Shown one piece after another: positions 40,247-48,856 of a stretch of 64,000 nt of DNA. Made by a program: the position numbers and the translations under genes. The notes under the pieces were generated by a model that saw only the letters and a program-made list of their open reading frames with translations, made no database searches and had not been told where the DNA came from. The DNA comes from an uncultured Candidatus Melainabacteria bacterium (GTDB lineage: Bacteria > Cyanobacteriota > Vampirovibrionia > Gastranaerophilales > Gastranaerophilaceae). How positions within the stretch are numbered: the first letter of the stretch is position 1; each line of letters begins with the position of its first letter. The stretch spans positions 186,001-250,000 of the forward strand of contig CAKULF010000002.1 of assembly GCA_934667125.1 (NCBI GenBank), in the 5' to 3' direction.

Positions 40247-41767
40247 CTATACCTTAAAAACAGTTTCCTTGAATGTTTTAATATGTTTAACTAATTCTTC
40301 TTTATCATTATCTTCTAATTTAGCTCCAGCATTTAATTTTTCAGCTAAAGAAGCGCAATTAGCGTCAAAATATTCAAAGAATTGTTTTTTAAACTCTTGG
40401 ATGTCTTTATTTTCAACGTCGTTGATATATCCTTCGTTTCCGCAGAACAAGATAGCAACTTGTTGAGCAACTGAAAGCGGTTGATATTGCGGTTGAATTA
40501 AGATTTGAGTTAATTTTTCACCTTTTAATAATTGAGCTTTTGTAGCAGGGTCAAGGTCTGAAGCGAATTGAGCAAACGCAGCCAATTCACGATATTGCGC
40601 TAAATCCAAACGCAATTGACCTGCAACTTGTTTAATACCCTTAGTTTGAGCAGCACCACCTACACGAGATACTGATATACCGGCGTTTATGGCAGGTCTT
40701 TGCCCTGCGTTAAATAAATTACTTTCTAGGAAAATTTGTCCGTCTGTAATTGAAATAACGTTTGTCGGAATATATGCTGATACATCCCCTGCTTGTGTTT
40801 CAATGATTGGAAGAGCAGTAATAGAGCCAGCTCCACGTTCATCGGATAATTTACAAGCACGTTCCAATAATCTTGAATGCAAGTAAAATACATCCCCAGG
40901 GTATGCTTCACGTCCCGGTGGTCTTTTTAACAACAATGACATTGCACGATACGCTTGAGCGTGTTTAGTAAGGTCATCATATATGATTAAACAGTGTTTT
41001 CCTTGTTCTAAAAATTCTTCTGCTATAGCGCAACCTGCAAAAGGAGCGATATATTGCAGTGGAGCAGAGTTATCAGCAGTAGCAGAAACAATGATTGAAT
41101 AATCCATTGCGCCGTGTTCTTCAAGAGTTTTAGCCAAGTGTGCAACTGTTGAAGTTTTTTGACCAATTGCAACATAAATACAAATAACATCTTTACCTTT
41201 TTGGTTGATGATTGTATCAATTGCAATAGCGGTTTTACCTGTTTGTCTATCACCAATAATCAACTCTCTTTGACCTCTACCGATTGGTGTTAGAGCGTCA
41301 ATTGCGGTTAAACCTGTTTGCAGCGGTTCATGGACTGATTTTCTTTCAATAATCCCAGGGGCAATTCTTTCAATCGGACGAGTTGAAGATGAAACTATTT
41401 CGCCTTTGCCATCAATAGCCACCCCTGTTGGGTCAATAATTCTTCCGATTAAACTTTCTCCAACAGGAACAGAAGCGATTTTGCCCGTTGCTCTAACGGT
41501 CATTCCTTCTTTAATTTGAGTATAATTACCCAAAATTACAACCCCAACGTTATCTTCTTCAAGGTTTAAAGTAATACCAAGTGTTTTATACTCGTCATCA
41601 AATTCAACAAGTTCAGATGCCATAACGTTTTTAAGTCCGTAGATACGGCAAATACCATCTGAAATTTCCAATACTGAACCTGTATTAGATATTTCTGTTT
41701 TTGATTCATAGTTTTCAATTTTAGAGCGAATTATTGAACTAATCTCATCCGGTTTAATTGCTACCAT
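40247..41767 (-). CDS. atpA: ATP synthase alpha subunit
   Basis: 506 aa, standard length. P-loop GDRQTGKTAIA (about 169-179), arginine finger region in AGISVSRVGGAAQ (about 363-375), and the N-terminal crown domain that binds the delta subunit. Non-catalytic nucleotide-binding subunit of F1. AGAGGT precedes the ATG. The beta subunit is not next to it. Confidence 0.98.
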   Translation of the reverse strand: MVAIKPDEISSIIRSKIENYESKTEISNTGSVLEISDGICRIYGLKNVMASELVEFDDEYKTLGITLNLEEDNVGVVILGNYTQIKEGMTVRATGKIASVPVGESLIGRIIDPTGVAIDGKGEIVSSSTRPIERIAPGIIERKSVHEPLQTGLTAIDALTPIGRGQRELIIGDRQTGKTAIAIDTIINQKGKDVICIYVAIGQKTSTVAHLAKTLEEHGAMDYSIIVSATADNSAPLQYIAPFAGCAIAEEFLEQGKHCLIIYDDLTKHAQAYRAMSLLLKRPPGREAYPGDVFYLHSRLLERACKLSDERGAGSITALPIIETQAGDVSAYIPTNVISITDGQIFLESNLFNAGQRPAINAGISVSRVGGAAQTKGIKQVAGQLRLDLAQYRELAAFAQFASDLDPATKAQLLKGEKLTQILIQPQYQPLSVAQQVAILFCGNEGYINDVENKDIQEFKKQFFEYFDANCASLAEKLNAGAKLEDNDKEELVKHIKTFKETVFKV

Positions 41768-41778
41768 TTTTATACCTC

Positions 41779-42327
41779 TTATTTTATAATTTCTTTTTTA
41801 AATTTTTCTATCTTATGCGCTAATGACGTATCTATCACGTTATCGCCGATTTTATAGATTAAACCTGCAATAACCGATTTATCAAGCGTATAAGTTATAT
41901 TTATTTCTTTGTTTAATTTTTCTTTTAATTTGTTTTGAATTTCAGCCTTTTTATTGTCGTTCAATTCAACTGCGCTTATAACATCAACTTTTTTAATGTT
42001 TTTCACTATATCAACTTCGTCGTTATATTCTTCAATTATGTCATATATAGCGCTGAAGCGGTTTTTATTAATTAAAAGTTTTAAAAAGTTGCGAGTAATT
42101 TCATCTGTATCATTTTGAAAAACAGAATTTACAATTTCTTCTTTATCAACAGCTGAAACAATAGGATTATTCAAAACTTCAAACAATTCCTTTGAAGAAT
42201 TTAGAATTTCTCTTGTGTTATTTAAAGAATTTTGAATAACATCATAAGAAACCTTATCTTCCTTATTGATTTCAATTAATGATTTTGCATAACGCTTGGC
42301 TATTATTGAATTTTTACTATTTTTCAT
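41779..42327 (-). CDS. atpH: ATP synthase delta subunit
   Basis: About 182 aa from the ATG at 42327, which has TGAGG 9 nt upstream; an in-frame ATG further upstream (42351) would add eight residues without a better ribosome site. OSCP-like: an N-terminal helical bundle (IAKRYAKSLIEI..), NRFSAIYDIIEEYNDEVD, and the C-terminal GLIYKIGDNVIDTSLAHKIEKF. It fixes the b stalk to the top of F1. It overlaps the end of atpF by 11 nt. Confidence 0.93.
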   Translation of the reverse strand: MKNSKNSIIAKRYAKSLIEINKEDKVSYDVIQNSLNNTREILNSSKELFEVLNNPIVSAVDKEEIVNSVFQNDTDEITRNFLKLLINKNRFSAIYDIIEEYNDEVDIVKNIKKVDVISAVELNDNKKAEIQNKLKEKLNKEINITYTLDKSVIAGLIYKIGDNVIDTSLAHKIEKFKKEIIK

Positions 42328-42823
42328 TATATTGAACCTCATCAAGTTCATTTATGCTTTCAGATATGAAATTATCGTGATACTCGGGTTTTTCTTCTAA
42401 AGTCTTAATTATATGATTTTTAGCTAATTCAATAGAAGCAAGTGCCGTTTGTTTAGATAAATTTGAAAATATTTTATCTTCTTCAAGAGTTATAAGTTTT
42501 TTAGAATTATCCTCAATTTTTTGAAGAGCAATTGAAGTTTCATCTTCGATTTTAGATTTTATATTTTCAATATTTTCATCGTTTTTAGAAAAAATTTCTT
42601 CTATTTCATCTTCAATATTAGAAATTGCAGCGTGTGCTTTTGCTAACTTTGAAACAGAGTCCTCCTTTGTTTTAGAAGATAAATCTATTTTTTCTTTTAT
42701 TTTTGTTTTGGCATTTTCTAATAATTGTCCTATATGAATTCCTTTTAATACGGCAATCATAATAATTACCATAATTAAAAAGTTAAAGGTATTAGATTTA
42801 ACGATTAAAGCCCAGATTTCCAT
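42317..42823 (-). CDS. atpF: ATP synthase b subunit
   Basis: 168 aa. One N-terminal membrane helix (about 10-30, TFNFLIMVIIMIAVLKGI) and a long charged coiled coil. One of two different b-type subunits, both without sequence duplication of each other, forming a heterodimeric peripheral stalk as in Cyanobacteria and chloroplasts. The longer membrane-proximal insert and the order c, b', b are those of cyanobacteria. 4 nt gap to b', overlap with delta. Confidence 0.9.
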   Translation of the reverse strand: MEIWALIVKSNTFNFLIMVIIMIAVLKGIHIGQLLENAKTKIKEKIDLSSKTKEDSVSKLAKAHAAISNIEDEIEEIFSKNDENIENIKSKIEDETSIALQKIEDNSKKLITLEEDKIFSNLSKQTALASIELAKNHIIKTLEEKPEYHDNFISESINELDEVQYNEK

Positions 42824-42827
42824 AATC

Positions 42828-43298
42828 TTACCTTTGCATAATTCTGTTGATTAATTCGTCATCGACATCTTTAATTTCTTCTTTTGCTTTTAAAAACTTA
42901 TCAGAAATTAATTGCGCTAAATTAACAATATCTCCTTTTAAATTTTGAGATGTTTGTTCTTTAGCATTAAGAAAGTCTTGGCGCTTGTTGTTTAATTCTT
43001 CTTTTGCTTGATTTTTAGCATTATTAACGCAAGAATCTTTCTTATCTTTAGCTAAAGATGTTTCTTTTGAAAACTTTTCTTTAGCTTCAGATTTAACTTT
43101 ACCTATCTTCTCATCTTTTTCTTTTAAAATTTCTTCGCTTTGAGAAGTGTTGTGTTGTGCTTCATTGTAATTATCTTCGATGAAGTTTTTTCTTTCTTCC
43201 ATTATCCTTAAAATCGGAGCATAGAGAATTTTATTCATCACAACAATGAATATTATGAAAGTTATTATGGTTACTATAAATGTTCCATTAAATTCCAT
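42828..43298 (-). CDS. atpF': ATP synthase b' subunit
   Basis: 156 aa. Starts directly with a membrane helix (MEFNGTFIVTIITFIIFIVV) and NKILYAPILRIMEERKNFIEDN, the typical b' segment after the membrane, followed by a charged coiled coil. It pairs with AtpF in the stator. Lies between c (8 nt gap) and b (4 nt gap). Confidence 0.92.
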   Translation of the reverse strand: MEFNGTFIVTIITFIIFIVVMNKILYAPILRIMEERKNFIEDNYNEAQHNTSQSEEILKEKDEKIGKVKSEAKEKFSKETSLAKDKKDSCVNNAKNQAKEELNNKRQDFLNAKEQTSQNLKGDIVNLAQLISDKFLKAKEEIKDVDDELINRIMQR

Positions 43299-43306
43299 AA
43301 TTTATT

Positions 43307-43552
43307 TTAGCCCATCATACCACTTAATTTTAGCGCAATAATTAAAGCATAAATAGCACAAGCTTCTGCTAAAGCTGCACCTAATAAGAAAAAGCCCATT
43401 GCTTTACCTGCGATTTCAGGTTGTCTTGAAATAGCGTCCATAAGACCTTTTGTTGCAATACCAATACCAAGACCGGCACCAACTGCACCAAAACCGATTG
43501 CTATACCTGCACCTAATTGTGCTAAATCTGAAATTGTTTGAACTGTTTCCAT
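43307..43552 (-). CDS. atpE: ATP synthase c subunit
   Basis: 81 aa, two membrane helices joined by the polar loop ISRQPE. The ion-binding carboxylate is Glu63 (ALAEACAIYAL). The sodium-type ligands of other c-rings (a Gln in helix 1, and Ser/Thr after the Glu) are not there: the helix 1 position is Ile (GLGIGIATKG) and Glu63 is followed by Ala-Cys. This favours protons as the coupling ion, although Tyr68 is kept. AAGGAG before ATG is strong, as expected for a subunit needed in many copies. Confidence 0.96.
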   Translation of the reverse strand: METVQTISDLAQLGAGIAIGFGAVGAGLGIGIATKGLMDAISRQPEIAGKAMGFFLLGAALAEACAIYALIIALKLSGMMG

Positions 43553-43588
43553 TTTTTTCTCCTTTATATTTTATTTTATTATTTTATT

Positions 43589-44278
43589 TTAATGTTCTTC
43601 ATTTACCGCTGTTGCAATGTATACGGTTGTTAGCATAGTAAATACCAACGCTTGGATACACGCAACCAAAACTTCAAAAAACATAAACGGAAGAGGTAAC
43701 CCATAAGCGCATAGACCCAACATAGCAGTGATTAAAATTTCACCTGCTAAGATGTTACCAAAAAGTCGAAGTGCAAGAGTTAACGGTCTTGTAACCAAAT
43801 CCAACAATTCAACAAGCATAGTAATAATTGAAGTTATTGAAAAACCGTTTATGAAAAATTTGATTTTCTTTTTTGCAATACCTGCGCTAACGTAATATAC
43901 AAGAACAATGATTGCAAGCCCTGCCGTTACGTTGATATCATTTGTGCAAGAAGCAAGTTCGCCATGTTTTAATTCAATCAATCTTAAAGGCAATTGACCC
44001 ATTAAATTGGCACAAACGATAAATAAGAATAATGAAGCGATAAGAGGAAAATGCTTTTTGCCGTCAGCTCCTATCATTCCATCCGTTAAATCTTTAAAAT
44101 ATCCTAAAACATTTTCAAAAATCAATTGAAGTTTGTTTGGAAAAATTGATAATTTTCTTGTCGCTATTATTGATAATATTATTAAAAATATCATAGCTGA
44201 CCACATTGTAATTAATGTGTCTAAATTCAACTTAATAGCGTGTTGCAATATATTTAAAGTTATCGTCCAGTGTTCCAT
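43589..44278 (-). CDS. atpB: ATP synthase a subunit
   Basis: 229 aa, five or six membrane helices. The essential arginine is in LALRLFGNILAGE (about 165-177), and the C-terminal helix carries QALVFTMLTTVYIATAV. It forms the two proton half-channels against the c-ring. First gene of the operon. A possible promoter on the minus strand has TTGTTC, 18-bp spacing and TATAGA just upstream of the gene, and no atpI (Atp1) gene precedes it. Confidence 0.95.
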   Translation of the reverse strand: MEHWTITLNILQHAIKLNLDTLITMWSAMIFLIILSIIATRKLSIFPNKLQLIFENVLGYFKDLTDGMIGADGKKHFPLIASLFLFIVCANLMGQLPLRLIELKHGELASCTNDINVTAGLAIIVLVYYVSAGIAKKKIKFFINGFSITSIITMLVELLDLVTRPLTLALRLFGNILAGEILITAMLGLCAYGLPLPFMFFEVLVACIQALVFTMLTTVYIATAVNEEH

Positions 44279-44527
44279 AATTAATTTCCGAAATACATAT
44301 TCTATACAAAAATATTAACTCAACGAACAAAAAGAGTGCTAATCTATTTGTATGAGATTTTTAAAGTTTTTTTCTAAACCTTAAGATTTAGATAATTAGT
44401 TCCACTCCATATAGGCTAAATTTAAACCTTACTATTGATGAAGAAGTAAGCTTAAAGAAGTATATTCAATATGTAAGTTACATAAAATAGATTAAATTTT
44501 ACAAAAAATAAACTTTTTGGAGGGGTA

Positions 44528-45241
44528 ATGAGAAGTTCAGTTGATTTTAAAAGAAAACAAAAAGTCATTGTAGTAGATGACAAGTATGAGCATGCAGCAG
44601 GCGTTCGTGAGTTAGTTAATCTTGAAAATGATTACGAAGTTATTGCAAACGCAGGAAACGCAAATGTTGCAATTTCTTTAATCAAAAAACATCAACCTGA
44701 TATTGTTTTAATGGATATCAACATGCCTGAAATGGACGGAATTAACGCAATAGCAGAAATTGAAAAATTAAACTTAAAAACAAGAATTATTGTTCTAACA
44801 GCTTATGATGACGCTGATTTGATTTATAGAGCAATGAAAGTTGGAGCTTGCGGATATGTTCTTAAAACAATGGTTTCAGCTCAATTAATTAAAGCGTTGG
44901 ATGAAGTATCTATGGGCAAAATTTATCTTCCAAATGTTTTATGTTCTAAATTCTTTGAATATTTCCAAGACTTTGAAAGAAACGGTCAAAAACATTCAGC
45001 AGACGAAAACGAAGAAAATTTATTGCATTATTTAACCAATAGAGAAGAAGAAGTTCTTTCTTTATTATTAGAAGGTTCAACCTATAAAGATGTTGCTCGT
45101 GAATTATTTATTTCTGAAACAACAGTTAAAACACACGTTAACAACATTTTCCAAAAACTTCAAGTTAAAGAAAAAACACAAGCTGTTTTATATGCAATCA
45201 ACAAAGGATTTAAACCTAAAAAATCTAAAATTGCTGTTTAA
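44528..45241 (+). CDS. NarL/FixJ-type response regulator
   Basis: 237 aa. Receiver with Asp17-Asp18 (VVDDK), phosphoacceptor Asp63 (LMDINMPEMDG), Thr91 and Lys113, then a LuxR-type HTH (about 165-225) with LTNREEEVLSLLLEGSTYKD and SETTVKTHVNNIFQKL. Transcription regulator controlled by phosphorylation. Strong GGAGGGG ribosome site. It precedes a histidine kinase and flgB-flgC-fliE on the same strand, which suggests a two-component pair that controls early flagellar genes. Confidence 0.95.
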   Translation: MRSSVDFKRKQKVIVVDDKYEHAAGVRELVNLENDYEVIANAGNANVAISLIKKHQPDIVLMDINMPEMDGINAIAEIEKLNLKTRIIVLTAYDDADLIYRAMKVGACGYVLKTMVSAQLIKALDEVSMGKIYLPNVLCSKFFEYFQDFERNGQKHSADENEENLLHYLTNREEEVLSLLLEGSTYKDVARELFISETTVKTHVNNIFQKLQVKEKTQAVLYAINKGFKPKKSKIAV

Positions 45242-45295
45242 TCAGTCAATTAACTTGAAATGGGCTTGGGTATTTTAATGGTAAGTAAATAACAA

Positions 45296-46522
45296 ATGAA
45301 TAAAATTAAGAAAAATCTTAATAATTATTTTAACAACAACGATTTAACAATTTCTAAAGTATATTCAACAGAGATTGTTAAATCTGTTGTAAGAAGCATA
45401 CTTGAGCCTATAACTTTAAATTCTGCTAAGGCTGTTGTTCTTTTTAAAACAGACGACAATAAAGGGATAGAAAGCTTAATCAAAAGGCTTGAATATTCGT
45501 CTGATATCTTTTTAAAAGATTTTTCGCAATTTCAATTCTTAAAAATTGAAGATGGGGCGGTTAATTTTGTAATAATTAATTCACAAAGATATAACTGCGC
45601 ATTTTTATATAAAAAAATTGATGAAAATAAATATCATATATTTTTAAGACTAAATTCAAAACTCGTTTTTGATATTTATGAAATTGTAAAAGATATCTTT
45701 TTAATTGATTATGACGAGGAATTTTATCAATATAAACCCGAGCGTCGTGAAAATGATTTAATGAATAAAGCTATATATAATTTATTGGATTATTTTGAAG
45801 AAACAGTTAAAGAGGGTGAATATAATTCAAAAATTCGAGATAATTATCGTTCCGTTAATGAAACAAATACAACAATCAGAAACGAAATTATTCAAAATGT
45901 TAAAGCTGTTGCCCACGAAATTAAAAATCAATTGAGCATTTTGGATATATATGCAAGAATTTTTGAAAAGAAAGCAAATGATACAGAAATAACTAAGCCT
46001 TTAAGAAAATCAATTGAACTGATTAAATCTCAAATTGAGCAATTTAAGGAAATAGATACTGTTAATCTTCAAGAAAAAGATATTAAAGAAATAATTTCGC
46101 AAAGCATTAAATTATATTCAAATGTTTTAAAAGAAAAAAACAACAAGTTGGTTCTGATTGATGAAATGGCGGGGCTTGAGGCAAAAAGTTTTGTTGATGA
46201 GGAAAAGTTTTTAATTGTGATTAATAATATTATTAAAAATGCGTCTGATTCAACAAAAAATGATGAAATTACAATAAAACTACAAGAAATAGATGGAAAA
46301 ATCAAAATATCATTTACAAATCACGGAGAAATGATTAAACTTGAAAATCAAAAGAAGATTTTCGATACAGGTTACACAACGAAAAAAGATGGATGGGGAG
46401 TTGGTCTTTCAGTTTGTAAGAGATTTATCGGTTCGCAATTCGGGACATTAAAACTTGAAAAAAGCGACAAAAAAGAAACAATCTTCTCTCTTACAATTCC
46501 TCTTTCACAAAACTTGGGGTAG
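45296..46522 (+). CDS. soluble histidine kinase
   Basis: 408 aa without a membrane segment. The N-terminal 190 residues have no recognised sensor domain. The phosphoacceptor is His207 in AVAHEIKNQLSILD, then N-box NIIKNASDS (about 313-321) and G-box DGWGVGLSV (about 363-371). It should phosphorylate the response regulator upstream. Ends 4 nt before flgB, so kinase and rod genes are likely one transcript. A cytoplasmic sensor of this kind could read assembly of the flagellar export apparatus, as FlgS does in Campylobacter, but that is inference. Confidence 0.92.
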   Translation: MNKIKKNLNNYFNNNDLTISKVYSTEIVKSVVRSILEPITLNSAKAVVLFKTDDNKGIESLIKRLEYSSDIFLKDFSQFQFLKIEDGAVNFVIINSQRYNCAFLYKKIDENKYHIFLRLNSKLVFDIYEIVKDIFLIDYDEEFYQYKPERRENDLMNKAIYNLLDYFEETVKEGEYNSKIRDNYRSVNETNTTIRNEIIQNVKAVAHEIKNQLSILDIYARIFEKKANDTEITKPLRKSIELIKSQIEQFKEIDTVNLQEKDIKEIISQSIKLYSNVLKEKNNKLVLIDEMAGLEAKSFVDEEKFLIVINNIIKNASDSTKNDEITIKLQEIDGKIKISFTNHGEMIKLENQKKIFDTGYTTKKDGWGVGLSVCKRFIGSQFGTLKLEKSDKKETIFSLTIPLSQNLG

Positions 46523-46526
46523 AATT

Positions 46527-46988
46527 ATGGATTTAATTAACAATAGAACAAAAGACATTGCAGCCATGGCACTTGATGGCTTATATGAGCGCTCTAAGGC
46601 AATTTCAGCCAATACGGTTAACGCTCTTACTCCAAATTATCAAAGAAAAGAAGTTTCTTTTGAAGGTAGTTTAAGAGAAGTTATCGAAAGAGAAAACGCT
46701 AAAGAGCAAATGAAACTGGATAATTCGGTTAAATTTATGAAAAATCCTAAGGCATTAACTCAAACGCCTGAACAAATTTCATTTTTAAACAGCCAAACAA
46801 ACGAGGGTTTTTTTATAGATGTTCAAACTGACCCGTCTGATGCGTTATCGTCTGATGGGAATAATGTGAATTTAGAAGCTGAAATGATGGATGAAGCTAA
46901 AACAGGGATGAAATATCAAGCTTTATCAAAACTATTAGCCTCTTCATATACTGATTTAGGCGAAGTAATAAGAGGGGCTAATCAATAA
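46527..46988 (+). CDS. flgB: flagellar rod protein FlgB
   Basis: About 153 aa from the ATG at 46527, with GGGGTAG just upstream, a start that removes a spurious TTG-led extension overlapping the kinase. LYERSKAISANTVNALTPNYQRKEVSF at the start follows FlgB's (L..R...ia.NiaN..Tpgyk....F). Proximal rod component exported by the flagellar type III system. C-terminal KTGMKYQALSKLLASSY is typical. First of a three-gene set with flgC and fliE. Confidence 0.93.
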   Translation: MDLINNRTKDIAAMALDGLYERSKAISANTVNALTPNYQRKEVSFEGSLREVIERENAKEQMKLDNSVKFMKNPKALTQTPEQISFLNSQTNEGFFIDVQTDPSDALSSDGNNVNLEAEMMDEAKTGMKYQALSKLLASSYTDLGEVIRGANQ

Positions 46989-47013
46989 GGTTTAATTTTG
47001 GGAGGATAGAATT

Positions 47014-47505
47014 ATGAGCTTTGGAGTTTTTGACATTGCAGCAACAGGGATGAATGCTCAAAGAATAAAAATGGATACAATTTCATCTAATATTGCAAAC
47101 GTTAACACAACTCGTAATGAAAGAGGCGAAAAAGAAGTTTATAAGAAGAAAGAAGTAAACTTCAAAGAAATAGCAATGAAAAAGGGGGTTGGTTTTCCAA
47201 ACGGCAACGTTAGCGTTGGTTTTGAACCGCCTGAAGCGCCATATTTAAGAGGAGGCGTTTCAATGGGTAATGATTCAATCGCTAAAGGTGTTATGGTTGA
47301 TTCAATTACAGAATCAATTAACCCGACAAAAATTGTCTATGACCCATCTCACCCTGACGCTGATGAAAACGGTTATCTTGAAATGCCAAATGTTAATGTT
47401 GTTGAAGAAATGGTTAATATGGTAAATGCTTCAAGAGCCTACGAAGCAAATGTTACGCTTGCTCAGACAAGTAAGACAATGATTCAAGCAGCACTTAATA
47501 TATAA
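47014..47505 (+). CDS. flgC: flagellar rod protein FlgC
   Basis: 163 aa. N-terminal rod signature DIAATGMNAQRIKMDTISSN, IANVNTTRNERG, and C-terminal PNVNVVEEMVNMVNASRAYE, all diagnostic of FlgC. Ribosome site GGGAGGA. Proximal rod subunit, assembled next to FlgB and FliE. Confidence 0.96.
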   Translation: MSFGVFDIAATGMNAQRIKMDTISSNIANVNTTRNERGEKEVYKKKEVNFKEIAMKKGVGFPNGNVSVGFEPPEAPYLRGGVSMGNDSIAKGVMVDSITESINPTKIVYDPSHPDADENGYLEMPNVNVVEEMVNMVNASRAYEANVTLAQTSKTMIQAALNI

Positions 47506-47534
47506 TCAGCTGTGCAAAGTAAAAGGATAGAATT

Positions 47535-48011
47535 ATGAGCTTTAATATAAATACAAATTTTAACATGTCCGGTTTCGATAATTCCATAACGGAATTTAAT
47601 AAAGTAGTAAATAATGCGACTCAACAAGCAAACGAGAACTTAAACAACCTATCTAATTTTGATGAGGTATTTAATTCAATATCTCCTCAAGAACAAGCGA
47701 CAAACCCAATGGTTCAAGGTTTTGTCGGGATGGATAGCATAAATGCTCAAAAAATTGATAACACTAATGTTTCTCCAACTGCTAAAATGGCTTCTGATAT
47801 TGGTAATAGCATAAAAGATGGGATATCAGACTTGAACACCGTTCAAAAACAAGCTCAAGACGATATTGAAACATTTGCTTCAGGCGGAGATATAAGCGTT
47901 CACCAAGTTATGATTTCAGCAGAAAAATCAAAGCTTGCAATGCAAATGGCAATGCAACTTAGAAATCAATTTATTAATACTTATCAAGAGTTTAAAAATA
48001 TGCAAGTTTAG
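47535..48011 (+). CDS. fliE: FliE, basal-body rod adaptor with long N-terminus
   Basis: 158 aa (usual about 100). The C-terminal 80 residues match FliE: DDIETFASGGDISVHQVMIS and AEKSKLAMQMAMQLRNQFIN with a final YQEFKNMQV. The first 75 residues are an Asn/Gln/Ser-rich, disordered-looking extension. FliE joins the MS ring to the rod and starts rod export. AAAAGGA is upstream of the ATG. The place after flgB-flgC agrees with the usual order. Confidence 0.88.
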   Translation: MSFNINTNFNMSGFDNSITEFNKVVNNATQQANENLNNLSNFDEVFNSISPQEQATNPMVQGFVGMDSINAQKIDNTNVSPTAKMASDIGNSIKDGISDLNTVQKQAQDDIETFASGGDISVHQVMISAEKSKLAMQMAMQLRNQFINTYQEFKNMQV

Positions 48012-48055
48012 GTTATAATAATTTAGAAAATCAGCTTAAAAAAAGGATAAGGATT

Positions 48056-48784
48056 ATGGAAAATTTTTTAGAAAAAATTAAAGAATTACAAATAGTGACA
48101 GTTGGGGTTATTCTTGCCGTTGCTATATTATTTTCAGTCAAAATCGTTTCAAAATCTTTATCTCAAAATGTAATTACTGTAACAGGTTCAGCCTATGAAA
48201 TTGTTAAATCGGACTCAGGTGTTTTAGAATTTGAAATTGTAACTAATGCGCCAACAAAAGCTCAAGGCTATAAAGAACTTCAAAAAGACTTGGGAATTGT
48301 TAAAAACTATTTAGAAAAGAAAAAAATAACTTCTATTGAAGCAAAAACAATAAACGGCTATTCAAATTTCAAAAGAAACGCAAACGGAATTGAAACAAGC
48401 GAAATAGAATCTTATCATTTAAGCCAAAATGTTAAAATTCAATCAAACAATGTTGAATTAATTAAAGAAATTTCAACAGACATATCTTCTCTTGTAAATG
48501 AAGGGGTTGATATGAATGTTTATCCTGCTAATTATAGCTATTCTAAATTGGGAGATTTAAAAGTTAAACTTCTTGAAAAAGCTTCAACAGACGCTAAAAA
48601 CAGAGCAACTTCAATGCTAAAACCAACGCACAACAGAGTTGGCAGAATTCAAAGCGTTAGAATGGGCGTATATCAAATTACTCCCGTTGATTCAACAGAC
48701 GTATCAGACAACGGAATAAGCGACACTTCAACAATAGATAAAAAAGTGACAGCAGTTGCAACAGTAGCATTTAAAATCAAATAG
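48056..48784 (+). CDS. SIMPL (DUF541) domain protein
   Basis: 242 aa. A signal anchor (about residues 12-34, VTVGVILAVAILFSVKIVSK) followed by a SIMPL domain: ITVTGSAYEIVKSDSGVLEF near 43-62 and DAKNRATSML near 180. Exported proteins of this family are found in many bacteria; the general function is unclear (stress or outer-membrane related in some). AAAAGGATAAGG before the ATG. It separates the flagellar and peptidoglycan genes. Confidence 0.88.
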   Translation: MENFLEKIKELQIVTVGVILAVAILFSVKIVSKSLSQNVITVTGSAYEIVKSDSGVLEFEIVTNAPTKAQGYKELQKDLGIVKNYLEKKKITSIEAKTINGYSNFKRNANGIETSEIESYHLSQNVKIQSNNVELIKEISTDISSLVNEGVDMNVYPANYSYSKLGDLKVKLLEKASTDAKNRATSMLKPTHNRVGRIQSVRMGVYQITPVDSTDVSDNGISDTSTIDKKVTAVATVAFKIK

Positions 48785-48856
48785 AAAATTTAACTTGTTG
48801 ATATGGAATTTTCGATATAGAATTATCTTATACAAAGTTTAAGCTAGGAGAAAATT

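Noticed and set aside
43307..43552. Possible sodium-type c subunit
   Set aside because: Glu63 and Tyr68 fit, but the helix 1 Gln and the Ser/Thr after the Glu are missing, so a proton ring is more likely.
44334..44342. GAGTGCTAA upstream of the ATP synthase operon, like half of a CIRCE (HrcA) element
   Set aside because: The second half TTAGCACTC is not found at the 9-bp spacing; only a weak partial match exists.
46455..46526. TTG-led N-terminal extension of FlgB
   Set aside because: It overlaps the kinase, has no similarity to FlgB, and a good ATG at 46527 begins the conserved part.
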